From Clostridiales bacterium (GTDB lineage Bacteria > Bacillota > Clostridia > Christensenellales > Borkfalkiaceae): a DNA stretch of 21,815 nt. Below are positions 13,962-20,441 of the stretch, piece by piece. A program made the translations under genes and the position numbers. The number at the start of each line of letters is the position of its first letter. Positions within the stretch are counted from its first letter, which is position 1. The notes below the pieces were generated by a model. The model had not been told where the DNA came from. It saw only the letters and a program-made list of their open reading frames with translations, and made no database searches. The stretch covers positions 1-21,815 of the forward strand of contig SVIK01000009.1 of the NCBI GenBank assembly GCA_015069525.1. Direction: 5' to 3'.

Positions 13962-15050
13962 ATGCTTCAAGGAACGTATAAAAAAATATTCGACCGTTTC
14001 CCCGAAGGGGTATTCGTGTTCGACGATAAGTACCGCGTGAAATTTACCAACGTGGCGTTTAAGCGTTCCTTTACGGAAAACGGGAAGACGAAATCCTCGC
14101 TTGCCCGCGCGCTCGGCTGTGGCGAGCAAGGGAAGTGCGGAGAGAGCAATGCTTGTGCCTCTTGTCCTTTTATGCGCGTAATGCGCGAGGCGGTAGAGGG
14201 AAAGACGGAACGCACGGAAACGGTGCACACCACGATAAGCCGTGGGGCAGGGCAAATGGATAAGCTTTCTATTCAAATCCGCATTATCCCCGTAGACGAG
14301 AAAGGCAAACTGTTTTTAGGGCTCACTATGGGCACGTATCAAACGGAAATAGAAAAGGAGCTTTTGTCTGCACAACGCATGCAACAACGCTTGTTGCCCG
14401 CGGGGAAAAGCATTTGCGGAGTACCGTATGCCTACATGTATATTCCCTGTTTTGGAGTGGGAGGCGATTTGCCCGACGTGTACGAGGTGGACAATCAAGC
14501 GTACGGCGTACTCGCCGACGTGTCGGGGAAAGGTATTTCGGCAGGTATGCTTTCGGCGTTTGTAAAGGCTGGATTTGATAGAAAGGAAAAAGACTTGGCA
14601 AAAGCGCTTTCCTCTTTGAACGTGAAGTTCAACGAGTTGAACCAAGACGAACGCTCGTATATAACCGTGGTAGCGGTACGTATCAACAAGGAAGAGAAGA
14701 AGTTGCGTTATGCCATAGCAGGGCACAACGCGCCAATTTTGCTTAGAAATTCGTTGGGGATAAACGAAATTGAATCGCCCGCACCTCCAATCTCGACGTG
14801 GATGCCCGATTTTTGCTATCGGGAGAACGAGTTGCCCTTTGAACACGGGGATATCCTTGCGCTTGTCACCGACGGCGTGACGGAATGCACGAACGACAAA
14901 GGGGAGCAATTTGGCATAGAGCGCACGGAAAGCGTTTTAATGCAATCGCTTTCAGCGGAAGATTTTATCGGGAAATTGCGGGTTGCGTTAAACGTTTTCA
15001 GCGGTGGAACGTTTTCGGACGATATTACGGCGATTGCGTTCGACCTATAA
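13962..15050 (+). CDS. PAS-like sensor with SpoIIE/RsbU-type PP2C phosphatase domain
   Basis: A 362-residue predicted Ser/Thr phosphatase. Residues ~1-125 look like a PAS fold (FPEGVFVFDDKYRVKFTN) with an inserted cluster Cys53-x5-Cys59-x5-Cys65-x2-Cys68, a likely Fe-S or Zn site. Residues ~130-362 are a SpoIIE/PP2C catalytic domain: LLSAQRMQQRLLP linker, GGDLPD (Asp169, Asp172), LADVSGKGISAGM (Asp186), GHNAPILL, LVTDGVTE and a terminal SDDITAIAF; these Asp residues bind Mn/Mg. Relatives (RsbU, SpoIIE) dephosphorylate anti-anti-sigma factors, but no such partner gene is nearby, so the target is unknown. AGGAAGGAAG precedes the ATG. It is the second gene of the operon with the lipid kinase. 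No clear terminator follows. Confidence 0.9.
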   Translation: MLQGTYKKIFDRFPEGVFVFDDKYRVKFTNVAFKRSFTENGKTKSSLARALGCGEQGKCGESNACASCPFMRVMREAVEGKTERTETVHTTISRGAGQMDKLSIQIRIIPVDEKGKLFLGLTMGTYQTEIEKELLSAQRMQQRLLPAGKSICGVPYAYMYIPCFGVGGDLPDVYEVDNQAYGVLADVSGKGISAGMLSAFVKAGFDRKEKDLAKALSSLNVKFNELNQDERSYITVVAVRINKEEKKLRYAIAGHNAPILLRNSLGINEIESPAPPISTWMPDFCYRENELPFEHGDILALVTDGVTECTNDKGEQFGIERTESVLMQSLSAEDFIGKLRVALNVFSGGTFSDDITAIAFDL

Positions 15051-15103
15051 AAATTGCATTTTTTGATTTTTTAAATAAAGTAGTAAAAAGTAGGCAAAAA
15101 CAG

Positions 15104-15132
15104 TTGACAAAAGCGAAAAAAAATTCTATACT
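15104..15132 (+). promoter_or_regulatory. Promoter of tRNA-Arg(ACG)
   Basis: A perfect TTGACA, 17 bp, then TATACT. Predicted start ~15139 gives a ~38-nt leader before the tRNA. Apart from this promoter and the tRNA, the gap 15051-15371 holds only hairpins. Confidence 0.82.
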
Positions 15133-15176
15133 AAATAAGCATTTTAACGAAATGTGATTTGCGAATTAATTTTTTT

Positions 15177-15253
15177 GCACTGTTAGCTCAACTGGATAGA
15201 GCGTTGGTCTACGGAACCAAAGGCTAGGAGTTCGAACCTCTTACGGTGCACCA
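15177..15253 (+). tRNA. tRNA-Arg (anticodon ACG)
   Basis: A complete 77-nt cloverleaf: acceptor GCACTGT with ACGGTGC (one G-U), D stem GCTC/GAGC, anticodon stem TTGGT/ACCAA around CTACGGA (anticodon ACG, expected to become ICG by TadA and read CGU/CGC/CGA), T stem AGGAG/CTCTT around TTCGAAC, discriminator A, encoded CCA (15251-15253). Confidence 0.97.
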
Positions 15254-15295
15254 GCAAAAGCCACGGCGTACCGCCGTGGCTTTTGCTGTGCACCG
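15244..15295 (+). terminator. tRNA-Arg(ACG) 3' trailer hairpin overlapping the acceptor strand
   Basis: A perfect 16-bp stem (15253-15268 with 15272-15287, TAC loop) starts at the last A of CCA. Past a single-base bulge it continues for 8 bp, CGGTGCAC (15244-15251) with GTGCACCG (15288-15295). The trailer therefore carries a complement of most of the 3' acceptor strand. The core AGCAAAAGCC/GGCTTTTGCT is terminator-like, but no T-run follows. Termination is inferred. Confidence 0.6.
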
Positions 15296-15306
15296 CAACA
15301 GTAAGC

Positions 15307-15332
15307 AGAACTTCTAAATTAGTAGGAGTTCT
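15307..15332 (+). other. Hairpin in the leader of the TauE/SafE gene
   Basis: A 10-bp inverted repeat (AGAACTTCTA with TAGGAGTTCT, one wobble) with a 6-nt loop, 40 nt before the ATG. There is no T-run. Role unknown. No independent promoter was seen between tRNA-Arg(ACG) and this gene. Confidence 0.5.
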
Positions 15333-15371
15333 TGCGAACAAACTTTTATTCCTCGTATAGGTGGAAAATAA

Positions 15372-16148
15372 ATGGAGCTGTTTATTACAATTTTAGTATG
15401 CTTTTTAGCGGGTGCGGGCGCAGGCTTAGGGACTGGTTTTGCAGGATTAAGCGCTGCGGCAGTCATTACGCCTCTTTTAATTACGTTTTTAGGGGTAGAC
15501 ACCTATACCGCCGTTGGGATAGCGCTTGCCTCGGACGTTTTGGCAAGTGCCATTTCCGCATACACGTATAAAAAGAACGAAAATATTGACGTTAAAAACG
15601 GTATTGTTATTTTAATAACCGTGCTTGCCTTTACAATGGTGGGGAGCTATGTGGCGAGCTTTGTTTCCAGCTCCTTGGCGGGGAACGTTTCCATAGTGAT
15701 GACGGCTTTGCTTGGGCTTCGTTTTATCTTTATCCCTGTTAAAACGACCAAGGAAAAGAGTGCGGAAGCGAACAAAACCAAACGACTGATAAAATCGATT
15801 ATATTCGGTTGTCTTGTCGGTTTTGTGTGCGGATTCGTCGGCGCGGGCGGTGGCTTGATGATGCTCCTAATTTTTACGAGCGTTTTGGGCTACGATTTGA
15901 AAACGGCGGTAGGGACAAGCGTATTCGTCATGACCTTTACCGCGTTGACGGGCGCTGTTTCGCATTTCGTAATAAAAGGTTTTCCCGACCCGTTGATGTT
16001 GGGGCTTTGCGCCATTTTTACCTTGATTTGGGCAAGAATTGGGGCGCGTATTGCCAATAAATCGAAGGAAAAAGTACTAAACCTCACGACGGGTATTTTA
16101 TTGCTGTCGATTGGGGTTTCAGTATTAATTGTAAATTTAATCAAATAA
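15372..16148 (+). CDS. TauE/SafE-family membrane transporter (putative sulfite/anion exporter)
   Basis: A 258-residue protein with about eight hydrophobic segments in two halves. Each half begins with the glycine-rich family motif: GAGAGLGTGFAGLSAA (~14-29) and GFVGAGGGLMML (~154-165). TauE/SafE (PF01925, formerly DUF81) proteins export small anions such as sulfite, sulfoacetate or related organosulfur compounds; the substrate here is unknown. A basic loop (~121-142, many Lys) separates the halves. AGGTGG lies ~7 nt before the ATG. It is followed after 55 bp by the FAD oxidoreductase, probably cotranscribed. Confidence 0.9.
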   Translation: MELFITILVCFLAGAGAGLGTGFAGLSAAAVITPLLITFLGVDTYTAVGIALASDVLASAISAYTYKKNENIDVKNGIVILITVLAFTMVGSYVASFVSSSLAGNVSIVMTALLGLRFIFIPVKTTKEKSAEANKTKRLIKSIIFGCLVGFVCGFVGAGGGLMMLLIFTSVLGYDLKTAVGTSVFVMTFTALTGAVSHFVIKGFPDPLMLGLCAIFTLIWARIGARIANKSKEKVLNLTTGILLLSIGVSVLIVNLIK

Positions 16149-16150
16149 TT

Positions 16151-16173
16151 GCCGACTCGTTTGAATAGTCGGC
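16151..16173 (+). other. Intergenic hairpin between transporter and oxidoreductase genes
   Basis: A perfect 7-bp inverted repeat (GCCGACT with AGTCGGC) with a 9-nt loop directly after the transporter stop. No T-run follows, so a processing or stability element is more likely than a terminator. Confidence 0.45.
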
Positions 16174-16203
16174 TCGTAAAGAAGAGGAAAGGATATTTGC
16201 TCT

Positions 16204-17703
16204 ATGAAAAAGGTAATTATTATCGGTGGTGGCGTTTCAGGTATTGCTACTGCAATTTACTTGCAATTAAACGGATACGACACGCTTGTGCTTGAAAAGA
16301 ACGCGACGCTGGGCGGGGCTTGTATTGGTTGGGAAAGAAAGGGATGCTATATCGACGGTTGTATTCATTGGCTCGTCGGCACGAAACCGAATACGGATAT
16401 GTATAGATTATGGGAAGAAGTGGGCGCTCTTTCCCCCGACGTGGAGGTATTCCGCCAAAAAGAAATTCATACCATAGAATTTTTAGATGGGAAAAAGCTG
16501 ACCGTTTGGGCGGACGTAGAAAAACTCCGTGAGGAATTGCTTGCGATAGCGCCAGAGGATAAAAAAGCGATTGAAAAATTTTGTAAATTGATAAAAAGGT
16601 TTGCGAAAATCAATCCACCCATAGAAAAACCCGTGGATTTGATGAACGTTTTCGAATTGTGCAAAATCGGTTTTACGATGGTGGGCGATTATTATTACGT
16701 AAATAAGGCTTCGAAAATGTCTTGTACAAGCTATGCGGAAAATTTTAAAAATCCATACGTAAGAAAATGGCTGGGCGAGCAGATGTGCGCAGGGTATAAT
16801 TTGATGAGCTTATTATATATGTTTGCGCATATCATGGCTGACGATGGCGGAATTCCGATTGGCGGTTCGTTTGCGTTTGTAGAGCGGATGGCAAAGCGTT
16901 ATTTGGCGTTGGGAGGAGAAATTCGCCGAGGGGCGGAAGTGGAACGCGTTGACGTGGAAAATGGCGTTGCCGTCGGGGTGACGATGAAAAACGGGGAAAA
17001 AATGCGTGCGGATTGGGTAGTTGCTTCAACGCCGATAGAGCATACCTTAAAACAACTTTTGGACGGGAAATACGCCGTTAAGAAAATGGATGAGAGATTA
17101 AACGCGTGTGCCGATTATCCGATTTATACATACACGACGGCGGTGTTTAAGGTAAATGCGGATATGTCCGCGCAACCGCTTTCCCATAGAATATACGTAA
17201 ACGAACCGATTGTTTTGGATAGGGAATACGCTGACATGTCGTATCGTAATTACGCATACGATAAAACGGTGAAAATGCCGACGGGATGTAGTGTCATGCA
17301 GGCGACGTTGGCAGGCGACGATGAAATGTACTTTTGGTGGAAGGACGTCAAAGCGCGTGGCGAATACCAAAAGACGAAGAAAGAAATCGGTGAAAAACTG
17401 TTGGCGATTTATCTTGCTAAATATCCGCACTTGGAAGGAAAAATCGAGGTTATCGACGTGGTCACCCCGATGACGTACGAGCGGTATTTAAACGGTAGAC
17501 ACGGCTCTTTCCAAGGCTTTGTGCAGACGTATAAAGGCAAAGCGTTGATGCAAAAGGGAGAGATAAAAGGCTTGAAGAATTTTATGCTTTCAGGGCAATG
17601 GCTTCTTCGAAGCGGTGGGCTTCCGCCTGCCGTGATGGTGGGAAGATTTACCGCACAACGTATTTGCAAGAGGGATAAGAAAAAGTTTAAAAAGCACGAA
17701 TAA
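16204..17703 (+). CDS. FAD-dependent oxidoreductase, phytoene desaturase/CrtI-like (COG1233 type)
   Basis: A 499-residue flavoprotein. The N-terminal Rossmann motif is IIIGGGVSGIATA (5-17) with Glu31 at the end of the second strand (LVLEKN) for the FAD ribose, then LGGAC (37-40 region). The C-terminal FAD-contact region is SGQWLLRSGGLPPAVMVGR (463-481). The pattern matches the phytoene desaturase/carotene isomerase/retinol saturase-like amine-oxidase superfamily. No carotenoid genes are nearby, so a carotenoid substrate is not supported; many gut clostridial members are uncharacterised. The C-terminus is basic (KRDKKKFKKHE). AAAGGA lies ~10 nt before the ATG. Two tandem terminators follow. 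Likely an operon with the TauE/SafE gene. Confidence 0.88.
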   Translation: MKKVIIIGGGVSGIATAIYLQLNGYDTLVLEKNATLGGACIGWERKGCYIDGCIHWLVGTKPNTDMYRLWEEVGALSPDVEVFRQKEIHTIEFLDGKKLTVWADVEKLREELLAIAPEDKKAIEKFCKLIKRFAKINPPIEKPVDLMNVFELCKIGFTMVGDYYYVNKASKMSCTSYAENFKNPYVRKWLGEQMCAGYNLMSLLYMFAHIMADDGGIPIGGSFAFVERMAKRYLALGGEIRRGAEVERVDVENGVAVGVTMKNGEKMRADWVVASTPIEHTLKQLLDGKYAVKKMDERLNACADYPIYTYTTAVFKVNADMSAQPLSHRIYVNEPIVLDREYADMSYRNYAYDKTVKMPTGCSVMQATLAGDDEMYFWWKDVKARGEYQKTKKEIGEKLLAIYLAKYPHLEGKIEVIDVVTPMTYERYLNGRHGSFQGFVQTYKGKALMQKGEIKGLKNFMLSGQWLLRSGGLPPAVMVGRFTAQRICKRDKKKFKKHE

Positions 17704-17711
17704 AGAATAAA

Positions 17712-17751
17712 ATAAAGGGCGTAGCGACAAACCTGTCGCTACGCCCTTTAT
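17712..17751 (+). terminator. Terminator after the oxidoreductase gene
   Basis: A perfect 18-bp stem (17712-17729 with 17734-17751) with a 4-nt loop; core AAAGGGCGTAGCGACA. The T-run is part of the stem. Confidence 0.85.
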
Positions 17752-17761
17752 AAGATTGCAA

Positions 17762-17795
17762 AGTAAAAAGCCATCCGTTTAGATGGCTTTTTACT
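17762..17795. terminator. Second, bidirectional terminator
   Basis: A perfect 14-bp stem (AGTAAAAAGCCATC with GATGGCTTTTTACT) with a 6-nt loop and symmetric A/T runs, lying between convergent genes ending at 17703 and 17825. Confidence 0.88.
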
Positions 17796-17824
17796 GTTTT
17801 TAAGAATACGTTTTTTGCGTTTGA

Positions 17825-19114
17825 TTATGCTTCCATAGGGTTGACAACCGTCGTCGTGCCGTAGCTCATTACGCTCGTTTCCGCTACAATCGTCGTGGAC
17901 AACGACATAGTTTGCCCAGCGTACGTTGCGGTAGAATTCATAATAAGGTCTTGACGAGTGCCCGAAAGAACGCCGTCCGATACGTAGTATTTTGCAAACA
18001 TATCGGTGTTGGTTTCCCCGCCAAATTGATTGAAAGAATTGAACATAGAACCGCTCAACGCCGTATCAATGTATTTTTTTGCGTTTTCGCCAGCTACTTC
18101 AAAGCCGAAGTTCGTTTTCGTAAAGTAGGTATAATCGAGATGCTTGTCGTAAGCAGGGGTGATTTGTCTAACGTCAACGATATCCAATCTGTAATTGGTG
18201 ATTACGGAGCTAAGATTGGTCATCCAGCCTTTGTCGTTTACCATTGCGCCTTGCATAACGTAAGGCTCGTCGTTTTGCGTCATTTGTACAAGCATTTTAT
18301 TGGTGTTGTCATCGTAATATACTTTGAACGTTTGTGATTTAGGGAGGGGCTTACCGTCAATGCTTTGTACTAAGCCTTCGTCTATCATGCTACCAGAAGA
18401 GGTCACACTACCTTCCAAATACATTTTGCCTGCGTCGTATTTAATGGTGACGGTTTGCACTCCGCGATACGTGTACGTTTGCGATTGTCCTTGAACGGTT
18501 TGCGTCATCGTCATGTCTTGCGTCAACGTTTGCGTCATCGTGCAGTTTGCGTATTTTTCGTCGTTGAAAACGGATTCGAAATAGCTCTTCGTAATCGTTT
18601 CGCCTGTGACGGGACAAGGAGAATAATATCTCCATCTCGAATCGTGGTATTTAATAACGTAAACGATAATTTTCACGTTGCCGTTCGTGGGAGCGGTGGA
18701 CATAGAGTAATACTCGTTCGTCGTGTATTCTACTTCCACTTTTTCAACGCCCGACATGCCTTGCTTCATATCTTCGGGGAGAGCCAACGCTTCTACTTCC
18801 GTTTCGTTTAACTCGCCTTGGGAGGTCGTATTGATAATAGTAGCGTCTTCTTGCCCAACGATTTCTTCTTCGATAAACGCGCTGACGGCTTCGTATTCCG
18901 AACCGTAGGAGTATGTAGAAACGCTACCTTTGTAGGTATCGGAAACGCCACCGATTTTATCAATGAATTCGGTATGCGTTTGGTTTTCTTGTTCGTCTCT
19001 GGTAGCTGGTCCATTGGTTTTGTCACCACCACAAGCGGACAAAAACCCAACGGAGAGGGTAGCAAGCGCCAACGCGCCAGCAAATGCTTTTTTGAATACG
19101 TTCGACTTTTTCAT
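17825..19114 (-). CDS. Predicted lipoprotein of unknown function
   Basis: A 429-residue protein with a signal peptide (MKKSNVFKKAFAGALALATL) and lipobox L-S-A-C, Cys28 being the lipidation site, followed by GGDK. It should sit on the outer face of the membrane. The mature part is Thr/Ser/Tyr-rich with no recognised domain. A short Met-Thr-Gln-rich repeat (TMTQTLTQDMTMTQT, ~192-206) and one Cys pair (Cys167, Cys191) stand out. AAGGAG lies 6 nt before the ATG. It is monocistronic, with its own consensus promoter, a leader hairpin and a convergent terminator. Its lipobox region resembles that of the lipoprotein at 1999, but the rest does not obviously align. Confidence 0.85.
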   Translation of the reverse strand: MKKSNVFKKAFAGALALATLSVGFLSACGGDKTNGPATRDEQENQTHTEFIDKIGGVSDTYKGSVSTYSYGSEYEAVSAFIEEEIVGQEDATIINTTSQGELNETEVEALALPEDMKQGMSGVEKVEVEYTTNEYYSMSTAPTNGNVKIIVYVIKYHDSRWRYYSPCPVTGETITKSYFESVFNDEKYANCTMTQTLTQDMTMTQTVQGQSQTYTYRGVQTVTIKYDAGKMYLEGSVTSSGSMIDEGLVQSIDGKPLPKSQTFKVYYDDNTNKMLVQMTQNDEPYVMQGAMVNDKGWMTNLSSVITNYRLDIVDVRQITPAYDKHLDYTYFTKTNFGFEVAGENAKKYIDTALSGSMFNSFNQFGGETNTDMFAKYYVSDGVLSGTRQDLIMNSTATYAGQTMSLSTTIVAETSVMSYGTTTVVNPMEA

Positions 19115-19134
19115 AAAAATCTCCTTTTTTCCAA

Positions 19135-19153
19135 ATGCTCCCTACGGGAGCAT
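19135..19153 (-). other. Leader hairpin of the lipoprotein mRNA
   Basis: A perfect 8-bp inverted repeat (ATGCTCCC with GGGAGCAT, 3-nt loop) sits between the predicted transcription start (~19163) and the ribosome binding site. It could stabilise the mRNA or modulate translation. No known riboswitch pattern was seen. Confidence 0.55.
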
Positions 19154-19169
19154 TATATATTATATAATG

Positions 19170-19198
19170 ATTATAAAGCTAAAAAAGAAACTTGTCAA
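19170..19198 (-). promoter_or_regulatory. Consensus promoter of the lipoprotein gene, with overlapping palindrome
   Basis: On the minus strand: a perfect TTGACA (19193-19198), 17 bp, and a perfect TATAAT (19170-19175). The -35 is half of an inverted repeat TTGTCAA-4 bp-TTGACAA (19192-19209), a possible operator. Confidence 0.83.
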
Positions 19199-19229
19199 GT
19201 GTTTGACAAAAAAAAGATAATGAAAAAGA

Positions 19230-19261
19230 AAAAACACTTGGCTACCAAGCCAAGTGTTTTT
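19230..19261 (-). terminator. Terminator of the rpsF-ssb-rpsR operon
   Basis: A perfect 14-bp stem (AAAAACACTTGGCT with AGCCAAGTGTTTTT) with loop ACCA. Read on the minus strand it is followed by a long T-rich run. It starts 16 nt past the rpsR stop. Confidence 0.92.
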
Positions 19262-19277
19262 GCGATGTTTGTTTGAA

Positions 19278-19526
19278 TTACTCGCCTTTGAAAGGGAGGA
19301 GCGCCGCGATTCTTGCACGCTTGATAGCGGTAGCGAGAAGTCTTTGGTGCGCAGCGCAGGTACCCGTCATTCTGCGGGGGAGGATTTTACCGCCCTCGGA
19401 AATGTATTTCTTCAAGCGGTTAACGTCCTTGTAGTCAACTGCTTCAAGCTTTTCTTGGCAGAATGCGCAAACCTTTTTACGAGGCGCTTTCTTGAAAACC
19501 TTTTTTACAGGTGCTTTTTCTTCCAT
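19278..19526 (-). CDS. rpsR: 30S ribosomal protein S18 (zinc-ribbon, C+ form)
   Basis: An 82-residue S18, which binds 16S rRNA as a heterodimer with S6 in the platform of the small subunit. Cys20-x2-Cys23 (VCAFCQ) and Cys57-x2-His60 (TGTCAAH) form the zinc-binding site of the C+ type; the conserved core is ILPRRMTGTCAAHQR. Third gene of the rpsF-ssb-rpsR operon, about 38 bp after ssb, with AAGGAG before the ATG. Confidence 0.98.
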   Translation of the reverse strand: MEEKAPVKKVFKKAPRKKVCAFCQEKLEAVDYKDVNRLKKYISEGGKILPRRMTGTCAAHQRLLATAIKRARIAALLPFKGE

Positions 19527-19564
19527 GATATTTTCTCCTTAAATTTGTTTGTGTTCCCTAAAAA

Positions 19565-19987
19565 TTAGAAGGGAATGTCGGAATCGTCATCCATTGCTTG
19601 CAATACAGGCTTGCGCTTGGGTGCGGATTGACGAGGCATATCGTCCATTTCGTCGAACGAATCGCCGTTTTCTCTGGGCGAGAGGAATTCCACGTCTTGC
19701 GCGATGATATCCACCGCAGTACGCTTCACGCCTTGGTTGTCTTCATAGTTGCGAAGCTGAATGCTTCCCACAACGGCAACCTTCTTGCCTTTTTTGGTGT
19801 AGCGCGCAATCGTTTCCGCCATAGAACGCCATGCGGTACAGTTAAAAAAGTCCGTTTGGCGTTCGCCTTCTTGCGAAGCGTAGTTGCGGTTTACGGCAAT
19901 CGAGAAATGGCATACGGGCACACCGCCTGCCGTTTCCGAAAGTTCCGGGTCGCGCGTTAAGTTTCCAATTAAAAATACTTTGTTCAT
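19565..19987 (-). CDS. ssb: Single-stranded DNA-binding protein
   Basis: A 140-residue SSB: an OB-fold DNA-binding domain (~1-105, starting MNKVFLIGNLTRDPEL, with NCTAWRSMAE) and a flexible tail ending in the acidic tip DDDSDIPF that recruits replication and repair proteins. It is somewhat shorter than many Firmicute SSBs because the linker is short. It is placed between rpsF and rpsR, the normal order, 17 bp after rpsF. Confidence 0.98.
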   Translation of the reverse strand: MNKVFLIGNLTRDPELSETAGGVPVCHFSIAVNRNYASQEGERQTDFFNCTAWRSMAETIARYTKKGKKVAVVGSIQLRNYEDNQGVKRTAVDIIAQDVEFLSPRENGDSFDEMDDMPRQSAPKRKPVLQAMDDDSDIPF

Positions 19988-20004
19988 TTTCTTTTCCCCG
20001 ATTA

Positions 20005-20289
20005 TTAGTTGAGTTTCGTAATCAAACGTCTAACAACGTCTGCGTCGATGCCTGCAACACGTTTAAGCTCTTCTACAACTTTGCCGTCTGCTTCGAACGT
20101 CATCAAAACGTAGTAAGCTTCCGTCTTGTAGTTGATAGGATAAGCCGTTTTCTTCGTGCCCCACTTGTCCGTGGATACGATAGCGCCGTTCATCGATTTA
20201 ACGATTTCCTCATACTTTGCGATTTCGGCTTCCTTTGCTTCATCCGTCAACTCGTTATTGAGAAGATAGAGCATTTCGTATTTAGCCAT
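20005..20289 (-). CDS. rpsF: 30S ribosomal protein S6
   Basis: A 94-residue S6, the partner of S18 on 16S rRNA. It begins MAKYEMLYLLNNELTDE and has the family core WGTKKTAYPINYKTEAYYVLMTFEA. The C-terminus is short, without the Glu-rich tail of enterobacterial S6. A strong AGGAGGTG precedes the ATG. First gene of the operon; its leader carries a probable S6:S18 binding element. Confidence 0.98.
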   Translation of the reverse strand: MAKYEMLYLLNNELTDEAKEAEIAKYEEIVKSMNGAIVSTDKWGTKKTAYPINYKTEAYYVLMTFEADGKVVEELKRVAGIDADVVRRLITKLN

Positions 20290-20298
20290 ACTTTTTCA

Positions 20299-20357
20299 CC
20301 TCCTGGTCTTATTCGGCATATCAAAGATATGCAAGGTTTTACGGCTTTTTCAGCCGT
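20299..20357 (-). promoter_or_regulatory. Probable S6:S18 autoregulatory leader of the rpsF operon
   Basis: In the minus-strand leader, a 6-bp hairpin (ACGGCT with AGCCGT, near 20341-20357) is followed by a 7-bp hairpin (GCATATC-TTT-GATATGC). This is flanked by CTT and AAG that can pair, leaving CCGAAT at a bulge just upstream of the ribosome binding site. A CCG at a bulge above the rpsF start is the hallmark of the S6:S18 leader motif, which resembles the 16S site and lets the S6-S18 complex repress its own operon. Assignment is by pattern, not by a covariance model. Confidence 0.65.
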
Positions 20358-20365
20358 GTAGAGAT

Positions 20366-20394
20366 ATTATATCCCATTTTCCTTATTTAGTCAA
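20366..20394 (-). promoter_or_regulatory. Promoter of the rpsF-ssb-rpsR operon
   Basis: On the minus strand: TTGACT (20389-20394), 17 bp, and a perfect TATAAT (20366-20371). Transcription should start near 20359, just before the leader hairpins. Confidence 0.87.
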
Positions 20395-20441
20395 TCAATT
20401 TTTATACGTATTTCAAGATTTTTTCCGTTTAAATGCTCGCT

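Noticed and set aside
16204..17703. Carotenoid biosynthesis gene (crtI)
   Set aside because: The fold motifs fit, but no phytoene synthase or other carotenoid gene is in the window, and many members of this superfamily act on other substrates.
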